Source: Aquabacterium sp.
Lineage (GTDB): Bacteria; Pseudomonadota; Gammaproteobacteria; Burkholderiales; Burkholderiaceae_C
Length of the DNA: 64,000 nucleotides
Direction: 5' to 3'
NCBI RefSeq assembly: GCF_016234775.1
Contig: NZ_JACRAH010000062.1
Coordinates: 1-64,000, forward strand
Shown: piece by piece, positions 12,495 to 20,429 of the stretch
Position numbering within the stretch: the stretch's first letter is position 1
Layout: every line of letters starts with the position of its first letter
Notes under the pieces: generated by a model
The model's database searches: none
Told to the model about the DNA's origin: nothing
The model's input: the letters and a program-made list of their open reading frames with translations, nothing else
Position numbers and translations under genes: made by a program

Positions 12495-13775
12495 TTACTT
12501 CATCAGCAGGTTGGGCAGCCACAGTGACAGCGGCGGCCAGTAGGTCACCAGAACCAGGAAGCCCAGCATGGTCAGCAGCCAGGGCCACACAGCTACCGTC
12601 AACTCCGTGATGCCCATCTTGGTGATGCCCGAGGCCACATACAGGTTCAGCCCGACCGGTGGGTGGCACATGCCGACCTCCATGTTCACCACGATCAGGA
12701 TGCCGAAGTGGATGGGGTCGATGCCCAGCTTCACGGCCACGGGGAACAGGATGGGCGCCATGATCAGCACGATCGACGAGGGCTCCATGAAGTTGCCCGC
12801 CACCAGCAGCAGGATGTTGCACACCAGCAGAAAGGCGATCGGGCCCAGGCCCATCCCCACCAGCCAGTCGGCCAGTTGCTGCGGGATGTTCTCGTTGGCC
12901 AGCACGAAGCTGAACAGCACCGCGTTGGTGATGATGTAGAGCAGCATCGCGCTCATGTTGGCCGAGTTCAACAGCACGCGGGGCACGTCCTTCAGGCCCA
13001 TGTCCTTGTAGACGAACACGGCGATGATGAAGGCGTACACCGCAGCCATGGCGGCCGCTTCGGTCGGGGTGAACAGGCCGGTGTAGATCCCGCCCATCAC
13101 GACCACGATCAGCAACAGACCCCAGAACGAGTCCTTGAGTGCCTTCACGCGTTGCGCAAAAGTGGCCTTGGGTTGACGCGGGTAGCCGAACTTGCGGGCA
13201 CGCCACCAAGTGGTGAGGCCCAGCAAAAAGGCCAGAACGATGCCGGGAACCACACCTGCCAGGAAAAGGGCGCCGACGGAGGTGTTGGTGGACACCGAAT
13301 ACATCACCATCACGATGGATGGTGGGATCAGGATGCCCAATGCCCCGGAGGTGGTGATCACACCTGCGCCGAATTTTTTGGGGAAGCCCGCCTTGGCCAT
13401 GGCCGGCAGCAGGATGGAGCCGATGGCCACTACCGTGGCAGGCGAGGAGCCCGACACCGCTGCAAACAGCGCGCACGCCAGCACGCCGGCCAGTGCCAGC
13501 CCGCCATGCCAATGCCCCACCATGCTGGTGGCGAAATTGATCATGCGTTTGGCCACGCCCCCGTGGGTCAGGAAGTTGCCGGCCAGGATGAAGAAGGGGA
13601 TCGCCATGATCTCGAACTTCTCGATGCCGGTGAACAGTTTGAGCGCCACGGATTCCAGGGGGACTTCAGTGAAGCCAAAAATGAAGGTGAGAACCGTGAG
13701 GCCCAGCGAGATGGACACGGGCATGCCCGTGAGCATCAGTGCCAGCAGCACGGAAAAGATGATGATGCCGTTCAT
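12495..13775 (-). CDS. dctM: TRAP transporter large permease (DctM family)
   Basis: A 426-residue polytopic inner-membrane protein, the ion-coupled transport channel of a tripartite (TRAP) importer. It begins MNGIIIFSVLLALMLTGMPVSISLGL and is almost entirely hydrophobic, with about 12 predicted helices; PIPLFILAGN-type (MAIPFFILAGNFLTHGG) and SGSSPATVVAIGSILLPAM segments are family signatures. It starts 11 bp after dctQ and is last in dctP-dctQ-dctM. The linked dctS/dctR pair suggests C4-dicarboxylates as substrate, by context only. Confidence 0.93.
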   Translation of the reverse strand: MNGIIIFSVLLALMLTGMPVSISLGLTVLTFIFGFTEVPLESVALKLFTGIEKFEIMAIPFFILAGNFLTHGGVAKRMINFATSMVGHWHGGLALAGVLACALFAAVSGSSPATVVAIGSILLPAMAKAGFPKKFGAGVITTSGALGILIPPSIVMVMYSVSTNTSVGALFLAGVVPGIVLAFLLGLTTWWRARKFGYPRQPKATFAQRVKALKDSFWGLLLIVVVMGGIYTGLFTPTEAAAMAAVYAFIIAVFVYKDMGLKDVPRVLLNSANMSAMLLYIITNAVLFSFVLANENIPQQLADWLVGMGLGPIAFLLVCNILLLVAGNFMEPSSIVLIMAPILFPVAVKLGIDPIHFGILIVVNMEVGMCHPPVGLNLYVASGITKMGITELTVAVWPWLLTMLGFLVLVTYWPPLSLWLPNLLMK

Positions 13776-13786
13776 GTGCTGCTCCT

Positions 13787-14386
13787 TCAGGCCTTGGCCA
13801 CTTCTTCGTCCAGACCGTCCACGTGACCGTGGTCATGGTGTGGTAGCTCGCCCGTCTTGGCGAAGTGCCAGGCCACCTGCAGGAAGCGGAAGCACATCAG
13901 CGACGAGCCCAGTGGGATGGCGGAGTAGATGATCCAGGTCTGCCATTCCAGGTCAGGCGTGGTCGGGCCTTCAATGAGATCGGCCATGTCCATGTGCAGG
14001 GCGTTGAACAGGGCGTAGTGCAGGCCGTTTTCCCACACGAAGCTGGCGCCCATGGCTGCGACAGTGCCCGTGAACAGGGCACCCGACAGCAGGCCAAACA
14101 GCACAAAGACCTTGCGTTTCGGGCTGGACAACTGGTTGATGAGCACATCCACTCCGACGTGAATGCCGGTGCGCACGCCGTAGGCGGCGCCGAACTTGGC
14201 CATCCAGACAAACAGGTAGATGGTGGCTTCCTGGGCCCAGGCGAAGTTCAGCGACAGCAGCCAGTCTTGAATAGGGCTTTGCACGCCCACCAGATAGCGG
14301 TGCAACACCGAGGTAAAGATGATCAAGGTGGCGGCGCCCATGAAGGACGCGATCAGCCACTCTTCCAGATGGTCAAGCCATTTCAT
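13787..14386 (-). CDS. dctQ: TRAP transporter small permease (DctQ family)
   Basis: A 199-residue four-helix membrane subunit that pairs with DctM. Hydrophobic segments are visible near residues 10-30, 45-65 (WAQEATIYLFVWMAKFGAA), 90-115 and 140-165, with the family motif GVRTGIHVGVDVL after the second. The C-terminal tail is His/Asp rich (HHDHGHVDG), which is unusual but probably incidental. It lies 68 bp downstream of dctP, separated from it by an intrinsic terminator, and 11 bp upstream of dctM. Confidence 0.92.
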   Translation of the reverse strand: MKWLDHLEEWLIASFMGAATLIIFTSVLHRYLVGVQSPIQDWLLSLNFAWAQEATIYLFVWMAKFGAAYGVRTGIHVGVDVLINQLSSPKRKVFVLFGLLSGALFTGTVAAMGASFVWENGLHYALFNALHMDMADLIEGPTTPDLEWQTWIIYSAIPLGSSLMCFRFLQVAWHFAKTGELPHHDHGHVDGLDEEVAKA

Positions 14387-14402
14387 GAAGGGCTCTCCTG
14401 CT

Positions 14403-14432
14403 CAAAAAAAAGCCCACGACCTGGCGTGGGCT
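14403..14432 (-). terminator. Internal terminator between dctP and dctQ
   Basis: On the minus strand the sequence AGCCCACGCCAGGTCGTGGGCT folds as an AGCCCACG/CGTGGGCT hairpin and is followed directly by a run of T residues. It sits after the dctP stop and before dctQ, so it should be a partial terminator giving more binding protein than permease. Confidence 0.85.
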
Positions 14433-14454
14433 GAGGTGTCGTCAACCCACCAGA

Positions 14455-15495
14455 TCACATCTTGCTGGGATCGAAGTTGGTTTCCTTGTAGATGGCCTGA
14501 ATGATGTCGTCGCCAATGCGGGAAGCCATTTGCTTGTGGACGGGCATCAAGGCCTTCTTGAGCAGGAAGCGCTCACCGATGGTGGGCTTGTAGATCACGG
14601 TCTTGCCTGAAGCTTGAACCTTGGCCAGGGCATCCTGGTTGTCCTGGAAGGCGACATCGTTGGCCACCTGGGTCGACTCCGTCATGGCCTTGCTCAGTGC
14701 CAGACGAATATCAGACGGTAAGCCCTCCCAGAACTTCTTGTTGACCACAACGGCATAGCCCAGATAGCCGTGGTTGGTGACGCTCAAGTGTTTCTGAACC
14801 TCATGCATCTTCTGGGTGTACAGGTTGGATGGCGGGTTCTCGGTGCCATCCACCACGCCGGTTTGCAAGGCCTGATAGGTCTCAGAGAACGCCAGTACCT
14901 GGGGCAGGGCGCCCAATGCACGCATTTCGGCATCCAGCACCTTGGAGGACTGAATGCGCATCTTCAGGCCCCGGAAGTCCTCCAGGTTCTTGAGCGGTTT
15001 GTTGGCGGACATGACCTTGAAGCCGTTGTCCCAGTAGGCCAGGCCATGAATGCCTCGCGAATCCAGCTTCTTGAGCAGCCCTTGGCCGATGGGGCCGTTG
15101 GTGACGCGGTGGAGCGAGGGGTAATCGTCAAAGATGAAGGGCAGGTCAAAGACCTCGAATTCCTTCACACCCAACGGCGCGAACTTGGACAGGGACGGGG
15201 CCAGCATCTGGACGGAGCCCAGTTGCAGCGCTTCCAGCTCTTCCTTATCCTTGTAGAGCTGGCTGTTGGGGTAGACCTCGACCTTGACTCGGCCCTTGGA
15301 CAGCTCCGCCGCACGTTTGGCAAAGAATTCGGCGGCCTTGCCTTTGGGCGTATCCACAGCCACAACATGGCTGAACTTGATGACGATGGGAGATTGCGCG
15401 AAGGCGGCAGGCGAGAGCGCGACCGATGCTGCGATCGACGCGGCCACCGTCAGCATGTTGCGGCGCAGCAAATTCTTGGACTTCCGGTTGAACAT
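14455..15495 (-). CDS. dctP: TRAP transporter substrate-binding protein (DctP family)
   Basis: A 346-residue periplasmic solute-binding protein with a Sec signal peptide (basic MFNRKSKNLLRRN, hydrophobic stretch, cleavage likely after AAFA near residue 33). The mature part begins IVIKFSHVVAVDTPKGKAA and has the conserved arginine region LKMRIQSSKVLDAEMRALG and TGVVDGTENPPSN, typical of C4-dicarboxylate DctP. It is first in dctPQM and divergent from dctS, with a 128-bp shared regulatory region containing a perfect dyad. Confidence 0.93.
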   Translation of the reverse strand: MFNRKSKNLLRRNMLTVAASIAASVALSPAAFAQSPIVIKFSHVVAVDTPKGKAAEFFAKRAAELSKGRVKVEVYPNSQLYKDKEELEALQLGSVQMLAPSLSKFAPLGVKEFEVFDLPFIFDDYPSLHRVTNGPIGQGLLKKLDSRGIHGLAYWDNGFKVMSANKPLKNLEDFRGLKMRIQSSKVLDAEMRALGALPQVLAFSETYQALQTGVVDGTENPPSNLYTQKMHEVQKHLSVTNHGYLGYAVVVNKKFWEGLPSDIRLALSKAMTESTQVANDVAFQDNQDALAKVQASGKTVIYKPTIGERFLLKKALMPVHKQMASRIGDDIIQAIYKETNFDPSKM

Positions 15496-15557
15496 GATGG
15501 CGTCTCCGTTTGGTTTTGGATAGGCTCATTGTTCAACCTGTCGGGGGCGCCGCAAAT

Positions 15558-15571
15558 TGTGGAGTTCCACA
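15558..15571. promoter_or_regulatory. Inverted repeat in dctP-dctS divergent region, candidate DctR operator
   Basis: TGTGGA-GT-TCCACA is a perfect 6-2-6 dyad lying 63 bp upstream of the dctP start and 53 bp upstream of the dctS start. DctR has a LuxR/FixJ-type helix-turn-helix domain, and such proteins bind dyads of this size. Assigning it to DctR is inference from position. Confidence 0.45.
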
Positions 15572-15623
15572 TTCCTGCACCACATGCCAGCACCCGATCC
15601 GATCCAGGTCCTAGACTGACACC

Positions 15624-17636
15624 ATGACAGAACAGTCCACCCGGCCAGAAGCCCCCAGCGTGCGTGTTCCGGAGCGCCCGGCGCTGGCCGTTCCGCCCAG
15701 GCCACGCCTGCAGTTGTGGGGTTCTCGCATCGCGTTGATGCCATCGCTGTGGGCCTGGCCTCTGGTCCTGTCGATGTTGTTGGTTGCTGGCGTGATGGTC
15801 TGGTTGCACGCCAAGGAGGTCACCGATCTGGAGTCTCAGCGCGCCGACATGATTTCCGACGCCTTGTCGCTGGAAGCCCAGATCTCCAATCGTCTGGACG
15901 ATGAAACCAGCAAACTGCGTGTGCTGGCAGAAGACATCCAGTCGCATGCCTTGACGTCGGATGGCTTCTCCAGGCACGCCTTGGTGCTGGACGGCCTTCG
16001 CCGTTTCTGGGTCAGTGTGACCTGGTTGGGCGACGATGGTCAGATCATGGGACATGTGCCGGACGATTCACTGCCGGCACGGGACGCCTTGCGCAATATC
16101 GGCGATGAAATGGGCATGGCAGGGCACCTGTCCGTGGCGCTGCCGGGGCATGACGATCACCCCGGCGGGATGCTGGTGGCACGGTACTCTGCAGGCGCAT
16201 TGCTGCGGCAGAAGGTGCCCTGGTGGCTTGCAGCCAAGTACGACATTCGCCTGGTCGATGAGTCTGATGAGGTGATTGCGTCCACGGTCGATGGCCCGCG
16301 TCGTGCCGCACAGGCGTGGTACCGGGTTTCCATGGCGCCAACCATGCCGAATGCGTGGCTGGAGCTGACCTCGCGAGAGCGCATCACCCCGTGGTGGCGC
16401 ACGATGCCGATGGCCTTGATGGGGGGCTTTGTGCTGTTGCTGGGAGCGGCCAGCTTCATGCTCAGGCGGCAGATGCAAAGTGTGTCACGCGCGGAAGAGG
16501 CCTGGCGCACGGAGGCAGCCTGGCGATCGGCCATGGAGGACTCGCTGGCGGTGGGCATCCGAGCCCGGGATCTTCAAGGACGCCTGGTCTACGTCAACAA
16601 GACCATGGCTGACATGGTGGGCTACCAGCCAGACGAGTTGATCGGCCTGATGCCGCCCATGCCCTACTGGGTGCCTCAGGAGTTGGAGCAAAGCATGAAC
16701 CGCCATTTGCGTAACATGGCAGGCAAGGCACCCCGTGATGGCTATGAGTCGCACTGGCAGCACCGGGATGGTCGGCTGGTGGAGGTCATGGTGTTCGAGG
16801 CCCCCTTGGTGGATGCCAAGGGCCGGCAGATCGGCTGGATGGCGTCGGTGCTCAACATCACGGAACGCAAGCGCATGGAAGAGCGCGAGCGCAAACAGCT
16901 TGAGACCATGGCCCACCATGCGCGGCTGACCATGCTGGGTGAAGTGGCCTCGACGTTGGCACATGAACTCAACCAACCCCTGACAGCGATCGCCAGTTAC
17001 AACGCCGGTCTGATCAATGCGCTCGGTGCACATGAAGACATGGACCCGCTGGTGATGAAGGCCCTCAAGACCATGGGTGAGCAGGCGACGCATGCTGGCC
17101 GCATTGTCATGCGCATACGTGAGTTCCTGACTCGGCGCGAACCTCAGCGGGAGCCCTGCCGCATCATGGATGTGATCCAGTCTGGCGTGGACTTGCTCAA
17201 GAGAGACTTGTCGCGCCACCAGGTGAGGCTCGACATCCATGGCGACGGCGCCTTGCCGCAGGTCATGGCCGATCCTGTGCTGATCGAGCAGGTGGTGGTC
17301 AACCTGGTTCGCAACGCGTCGGATGCCTTGTCGACACAAACGGGGCATCGGCGCATTTTGGTCACCGCGACACAGGCAGGTGACTTTGTGCGCGTGAGCG
17401 TCACCGACAACGGCCGGGGCCTCAACGGGCAGGGCAGCGAGCGCCTGTTTGCGCCTTTTTTCTCTACCAAGGTGGAGGGCATGGGCATGGGTTTGGCCAT
17501 TTGCCGTTCGATCATCGAATTGCACTACGGTGCCCTGGACGCCTGCGATGCGCCTGAGGGGGGCGCCGTCTTTTCTTTCAGTTTGCCGGTTCACCATGAT
17601 GTGCCGGAGGGGCATGGAGAAGGAGATCAGCCGTGA
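15624..17636 (+). CDS. dctS: C4-dicarboxylate sensor histidine kinase (DctS-type)
   Basis: A 670-residue membrane kinase. A first transmembrane segment (about 36-58) and a second (about 260-280) enclose a periplasmic sensor domain; then a PAS domain (about 295-415, closing VLNITERKRMEERE), HisKA with LAHELNQPLTAI (His near 448), and HATPase_c with NLVRNASDAL, DNGRGL and GMGMGLAICRSII. This architecture is that of DctS of the Rhodobacter DctSR system. It overlaps dctR by 4 bp (GTGA) and diverges from the TRAP genes, so it very likely senses the TRAP substrate. Confidence 0.88.
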   Translation: MTEQSTRPEAPSVRVPERPALAVPPRPRLQLWGSRIALMPSLWAWPLVLSMLLVAGVMVWLHAKEVTDLESQRADMISDALSLEAQISNRLDDETSKLRVLAEDIQSHALTSDGFSRHALVLDGLRRFWVSVTWLGDDGQIMGHVPDDSLPARDALRNIGDEMGMAGHLSVALPGHDDHPGGMLVARYSAGALLRQKVPWWLAAKYDIRLVDESDEVIASTVDGPRRAAQAWYRVSMAPTMPNAWLELTSRERITPWWRTMPMALMGGFVLLLGAASFMLRRQMQSVSRAEEAWRTEAAWRSAMEDSLAVGIRARDLQGRLVYVNKTMADMVGYQPDELIGLMPPMPYWVPQELEQSMNRHLRNMAGKAPRDGYESHWQHRDGRLVEVMVFEAPLVDAKGRQIGWMASVLNITERKRMEERERKQLETMAHHARLTMLGEVASTLAHELNQPLTAIASYNAGLINALGAHEDMDPLVMKALKTMGEQATHAGRIVMRIREFLTRREPQREPCRIMDVIQSGVDLLKRDLSRHQVRLDIHGDGALPQVMADPVLIEQVVVNLVRNASDALSTQTGHRRILVTATQAGDFVRVSVTDNGRGLNGQGSERLFAPFFSTKVEGMGMGLAICRSIIELHYGALDACDAPEGGAVFSFSLPVHHDVPEGHGEGDQP

Positions 17637-18262
17637 CGATCAAATCGACCCCATCGCACAAAGGCGTGGTCTATCTGGTGGATGACGAGGCCGTGGTGCG
17701 TGACGCACTGGTGTTCCTCCTGGGCTCCAGAGGGCTGGTGGTGCACGCGTTTGACTGCGGGCAGGCCTTGTTGGACTTCCTGGCACGCTGCGGGATGCCC
17801 GTACAAGGCGTGTTTGTGCTGGATGTGCGCATGGAGCCCATGTCAGGCCTGATGCTGCATGAGTCCTTGCTGTCCATGGGGGTGCACAACCCCGTCTTGT
17901 TCCTCAGCGGCCATGGCGACATTCCCATGGTGGTAGAGGCGCTGAAGAAAGGCGCATTCGACTTTCTGGAGAAGCCCTATAGCGACAACACCTTGGTGGA
18001 CCGCATCGAGCAGGCCCTGGCTGTGGAGTCTGCATCCAGAGCACAGAACGCGCAATCTCAGGAGCGTCAGGCTCGGCTTGCCAGCCTCAGCGAGCGCGAG
18101 GTGGAGGTCATGAACCGAGTGGCCGCCGGCAAGCTCAACAAGGTGATTGCCGACGAATTGCACATTGCAGTTCGCACGGTAGAGGTGCACCGGGCACGTG
18201 TTTTTGCCAAGATCGGCGTTCGATCGGCGGCCGAATTGGCCGGCTGGCTGGCTTCCGGGTGA
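17633..18262 (+). CDS. dctR: Response regulator, LuxR/FixJ family (DctR-type)
   Basis: A 209-residue two-domain regulator starting at a GTG that overlaps the dctS stop. The receiver has VYLVDDEAVVRDAL, the phospho-acceptor Asp in FVLDVRMEPMSG (near 64) and the switch Lys in FLEKPYSD. The C-terminal LuxR helix-turn-helix carries LSEREVEVMNRVAAG and VRTVEVHRARVFAKIG. It should activate the dctPQM operon by the ordinary sigma-70 route, unlike the NtrC-like rhizobial DctD. Confidence 0.9.
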   Translation: MTIKSTPSHKGVVYLVDDEAVVRDALVFLLGSRGLVVHAFDCGQALLDFLARCGMPVQGVFVLDVRMEPMSGLMLHESLLSMGVHNPVLFLSGHGDIPMVVEALKKGAFDFLEKPYSDNTLVDRIEQALAVESASRAQNAQSQERQARLASLSEREVEVMNRVAAGKLNKVIADELHIAVRTVEVHRARVFAKIGVRSAAELAGWLASG

Positions 18263-18384
18263 ATCGGCGACGGGCATGGGGCGGCTCGCGACAGCGTTAT
18301 GCGTGTGAGCAGGTGAAACCCTTTGCAGCTGGGCGTGGCGCGTTTGGTAGATTGGCGCCAATGATTTCAAGGATGGACTTTCCG

Positions 18385-19476
18385 ATGCCCCGTATTCTTT
18401 CTCGCACCCGTTTCGGCACGCTGCTGGCTGTCAGTCTGGCTGGTCTGGTGAGCACGTCCGCCTGGTCCGCTCAGACCGCCTGCGTGTTCGACATCGTGGG
18501 CACCACGGGGCCAGCATATGCCGCGGCCAAGGACTTCGTGCTGGCCATGCAGAAGCTCAACATGGGCATCGACATCGAACTCAAGGCCTACACCGACGAA
18601 CGCGTGGCGGCCGAGGACTTCCGCAGTGGCCAGTGCGATGCGATGGCGGTCACGTCCTTTCGCAGCAAACCCTACAACCTGGTTGCCGCGACGGTAGATG
18701 CCATGGGGGCCACGACCTTCGCCCGCAATGGCAAGATCGACATGGACGCCAGCTACGAGATTCTGCGCAAGGCCATCGAGATCTTTGCATCGCCAGCAGC
18801 ATCCAAGATGATGGTGCAGGACAAGTACGAGGTGGCGGGCATCATCCCCATGGGCGCGGCCTATCCCATCGTCAATGACCGCAAGATCAACAGCGTCGAA
18901 GCGGCGGCCGGCAAGCGCATCGCGGCGCTGGATGTGGACCGTGTGCAGACCATGGCCATCACGCGCATCGGGGCGCAGCCTGTACCGGCCGACATCACCA
19001 ACTTCGCCAGCAAGTTCAACAATGGTCTGGTGGACGTGATCTTCGCGCCAGCCCTGGCTTACAAGCCGCTGGAGCTGTACAAGGGCATCGGCACCAAGGG
19101 TGCCATTTCGCGCATGCCGATCACCTTCCTGACCTACCAGATCATCATCAACAAGAGCAAGTTCCCGGCAGGCACAGGCTTGAAGTCGCGCCAATACTGG
19201 TTGACGCAGTTCGAGCCCACCATGAACATGATCCGCCGCGCCGAGGCAGAGTTGCCCGCCAAGGTCTGGATGGAGATCCCTCCGGCTGATCTGGCGCGCT
19301 ACATCCACATGCTGCGCGATGGCCGCGTCGAGATCGCGGAAGCGGGCCTGTATGACAAGAAGGCCCTCAAGGTGCTCAAGCGTATTCGTTGCGACATGAA
19401 TCCTGCCGATTCGGAATGCACCAGCCCGCTGGAAACCGAGTGGCCGGACAAGCCCAAGGCTGCGCTGTCCAACTGA
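18385..19476 (+). CDS. Putative periplasmic solute-binding protein (AdeT/DctP-like)
   Basis: About 363 residues from the ATG at 18385, which gives a clean Sec signal peptide (MPRILSRTRF, hydrophobic core, STSAWSAQ) and has AAGGA 11 bp upstream; in-frame ATGs at 18361 and 18373 are alternatives. The mature protein begins TACVFDIVGTTGPAYAAAKDF, the pattern of a family of uncharacterised solute-binding proteins annotated as AdeT-like and distantly related to DctP. It follows dctR by 122 bp on the same strand and may be a second binding protein or sensor ligand carrier for the same regulon. Its substrate is unknown. Confidence 0.75.
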   Translation: MPRILSRTRFGTLLAVSLAGLVSTSAWSAQTACVFDIVGTTGPAYAAAKDFVLAMQKLNMGIDIELKAYTDERVAAEDFRSGQCDAMAVTSFRSKPYNLVAATVDAMGATTFARNGKIDMDASYEILRKAIEIFASPAASKMMVQDKYEVAGIIPMGAAYPIVNDRKINSVEAAAGKRIAALDVDRVQTMAITRIGAQPVPADITNFASKFNNGLVDVIFAPALAYKPLELYKGIGTKGAISRMPITFLTYQIIINKSKFPAGTGLKSRQYWLTQFEPTMNMIRRAEAELPAKVWMEIPPADLARYIHMLRDGRVEIAEAGLYDKKALKVLKRIRCDMNPADSECTSPLETEWPDKPKAALSN

Positions 19477-19520
19477 TGTGATGACGGGGCAGGGCGGGCC
19501 AGGGCCCGTGCCTGCATGAT

Positions 19521-20159
19521 TTACTTGGGCTGAAGGGCGAATTTGCCCGCATTGCGCTCCAGCACCCGCTCGATGACGTCAACGAGCACCTGCGTCTGCT
19601 GTTCCACCTCGATGTTGAGACGATCACCCGTCCTGTACTGGAACAAACCGGTGACACGGATGGTTTCCGGGATCAGGTTGACCCGGCAGTAACCACGCTC
19701 CGCATCGGCTTCGGCCAGTGTCAGGCTGCAGCCGTTGATGGACAGAAAGCCCCGAGGGAACAGGTAACGCCGCCAAGGATCGCGTACGTGCAGCTCAACG
19801 TGGGCGCGGGGGCCTTCCAGCACGATGGAGCTGATGCGGGCGGTGTCGGATACATGCCCGTACATCGCGTGTCCGCCGTTTTCATCGCCTTGACGGGCGG
19901 AGCGCTCGACGTTGACCACATCGCCCACGCGGCGGTCGCCGAGGTTGGTGCGCTCTAGCGTGGCGTTGATGGCGTCAAACGAGATCAGCTCGCCGTCGAT
20001 GGTGACCACGCTGAGGCACACCCCGTCGACAGACACGCTGGCGCCAATCTGCAAGTCGTGCAGCAAGGCCTGCGCAATGCGCAGGGTGAGGTGCAAGCCG
20101 CTGATGGTCGGGGTGAGGGTGACGACGCGTCCGAGGCCCTGGACGATACCGGTATACAT
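19521..20159 (-). CDS. ribE: Riboflavin synthase alpha-chain family protein (stand-alone, divergent)
   Basis: A 212-residue protein with two lumazine-binding repeats (1-97 and 98-200): MYTGIVQGLGRV and NGCSLTLAEA mark each. It aligns along its length with the E. coli-type riboflavin synthase, retaining Ser41, Cys48, His102, Ser145 and Thr147, but it has Asn142 and Glu186 where I recall E. coli having Asp143 and Asp185. I chose the ATG at 20159 over 20195 because the family begins M-(F/Y)-TGIVQG. It is not in a rib operon, so it may be a second synthase or a lumazine/flavin-binding paralogue. Confidence 0.8.
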   Translation of the reverse strand: MYTGIVQGLGRVVTLTPTISGLHLTLRIAQALLHDLQIGASVSVDGVCLSVVTIDGELISFDAINATLERTNLGDRRVGDVVNVERSARQGDENGGHAMYGHVSDTARISSIVLEGPRAHVELHVRDPWRRYLFPRGFLSINGCSLTLAEADAERGYCRVNLIPETIRVTGLFQYRTGDRLNIEVEQQTQVLVDVIERVLERNAGKFALQPK

Positions 20160-20429
20160 GATCGGGCAATCCTGTTGTTCAAGCCAATACGCCATTATCG
20201 TTGCAGCGCAGCATGGTGAGCTTGAGTGTGGGTGTATGCCCGCGCTGTGAAATAGGTCCGGTCTGGGCCATTACAAGGGGCGAGATGCCTGGTTTTTCCC
20301 CCGTGAAAGCGATAGACCACAAGGTGATATGGCGTCCTACACTGGGCCATATTCAGGTTTCCTGCTGCGCGGCGAGCCTGTCGATCGTGATCAGGCATGA
20401 TGCGGTGCAGCAGACCCGAGGAGGACGTG

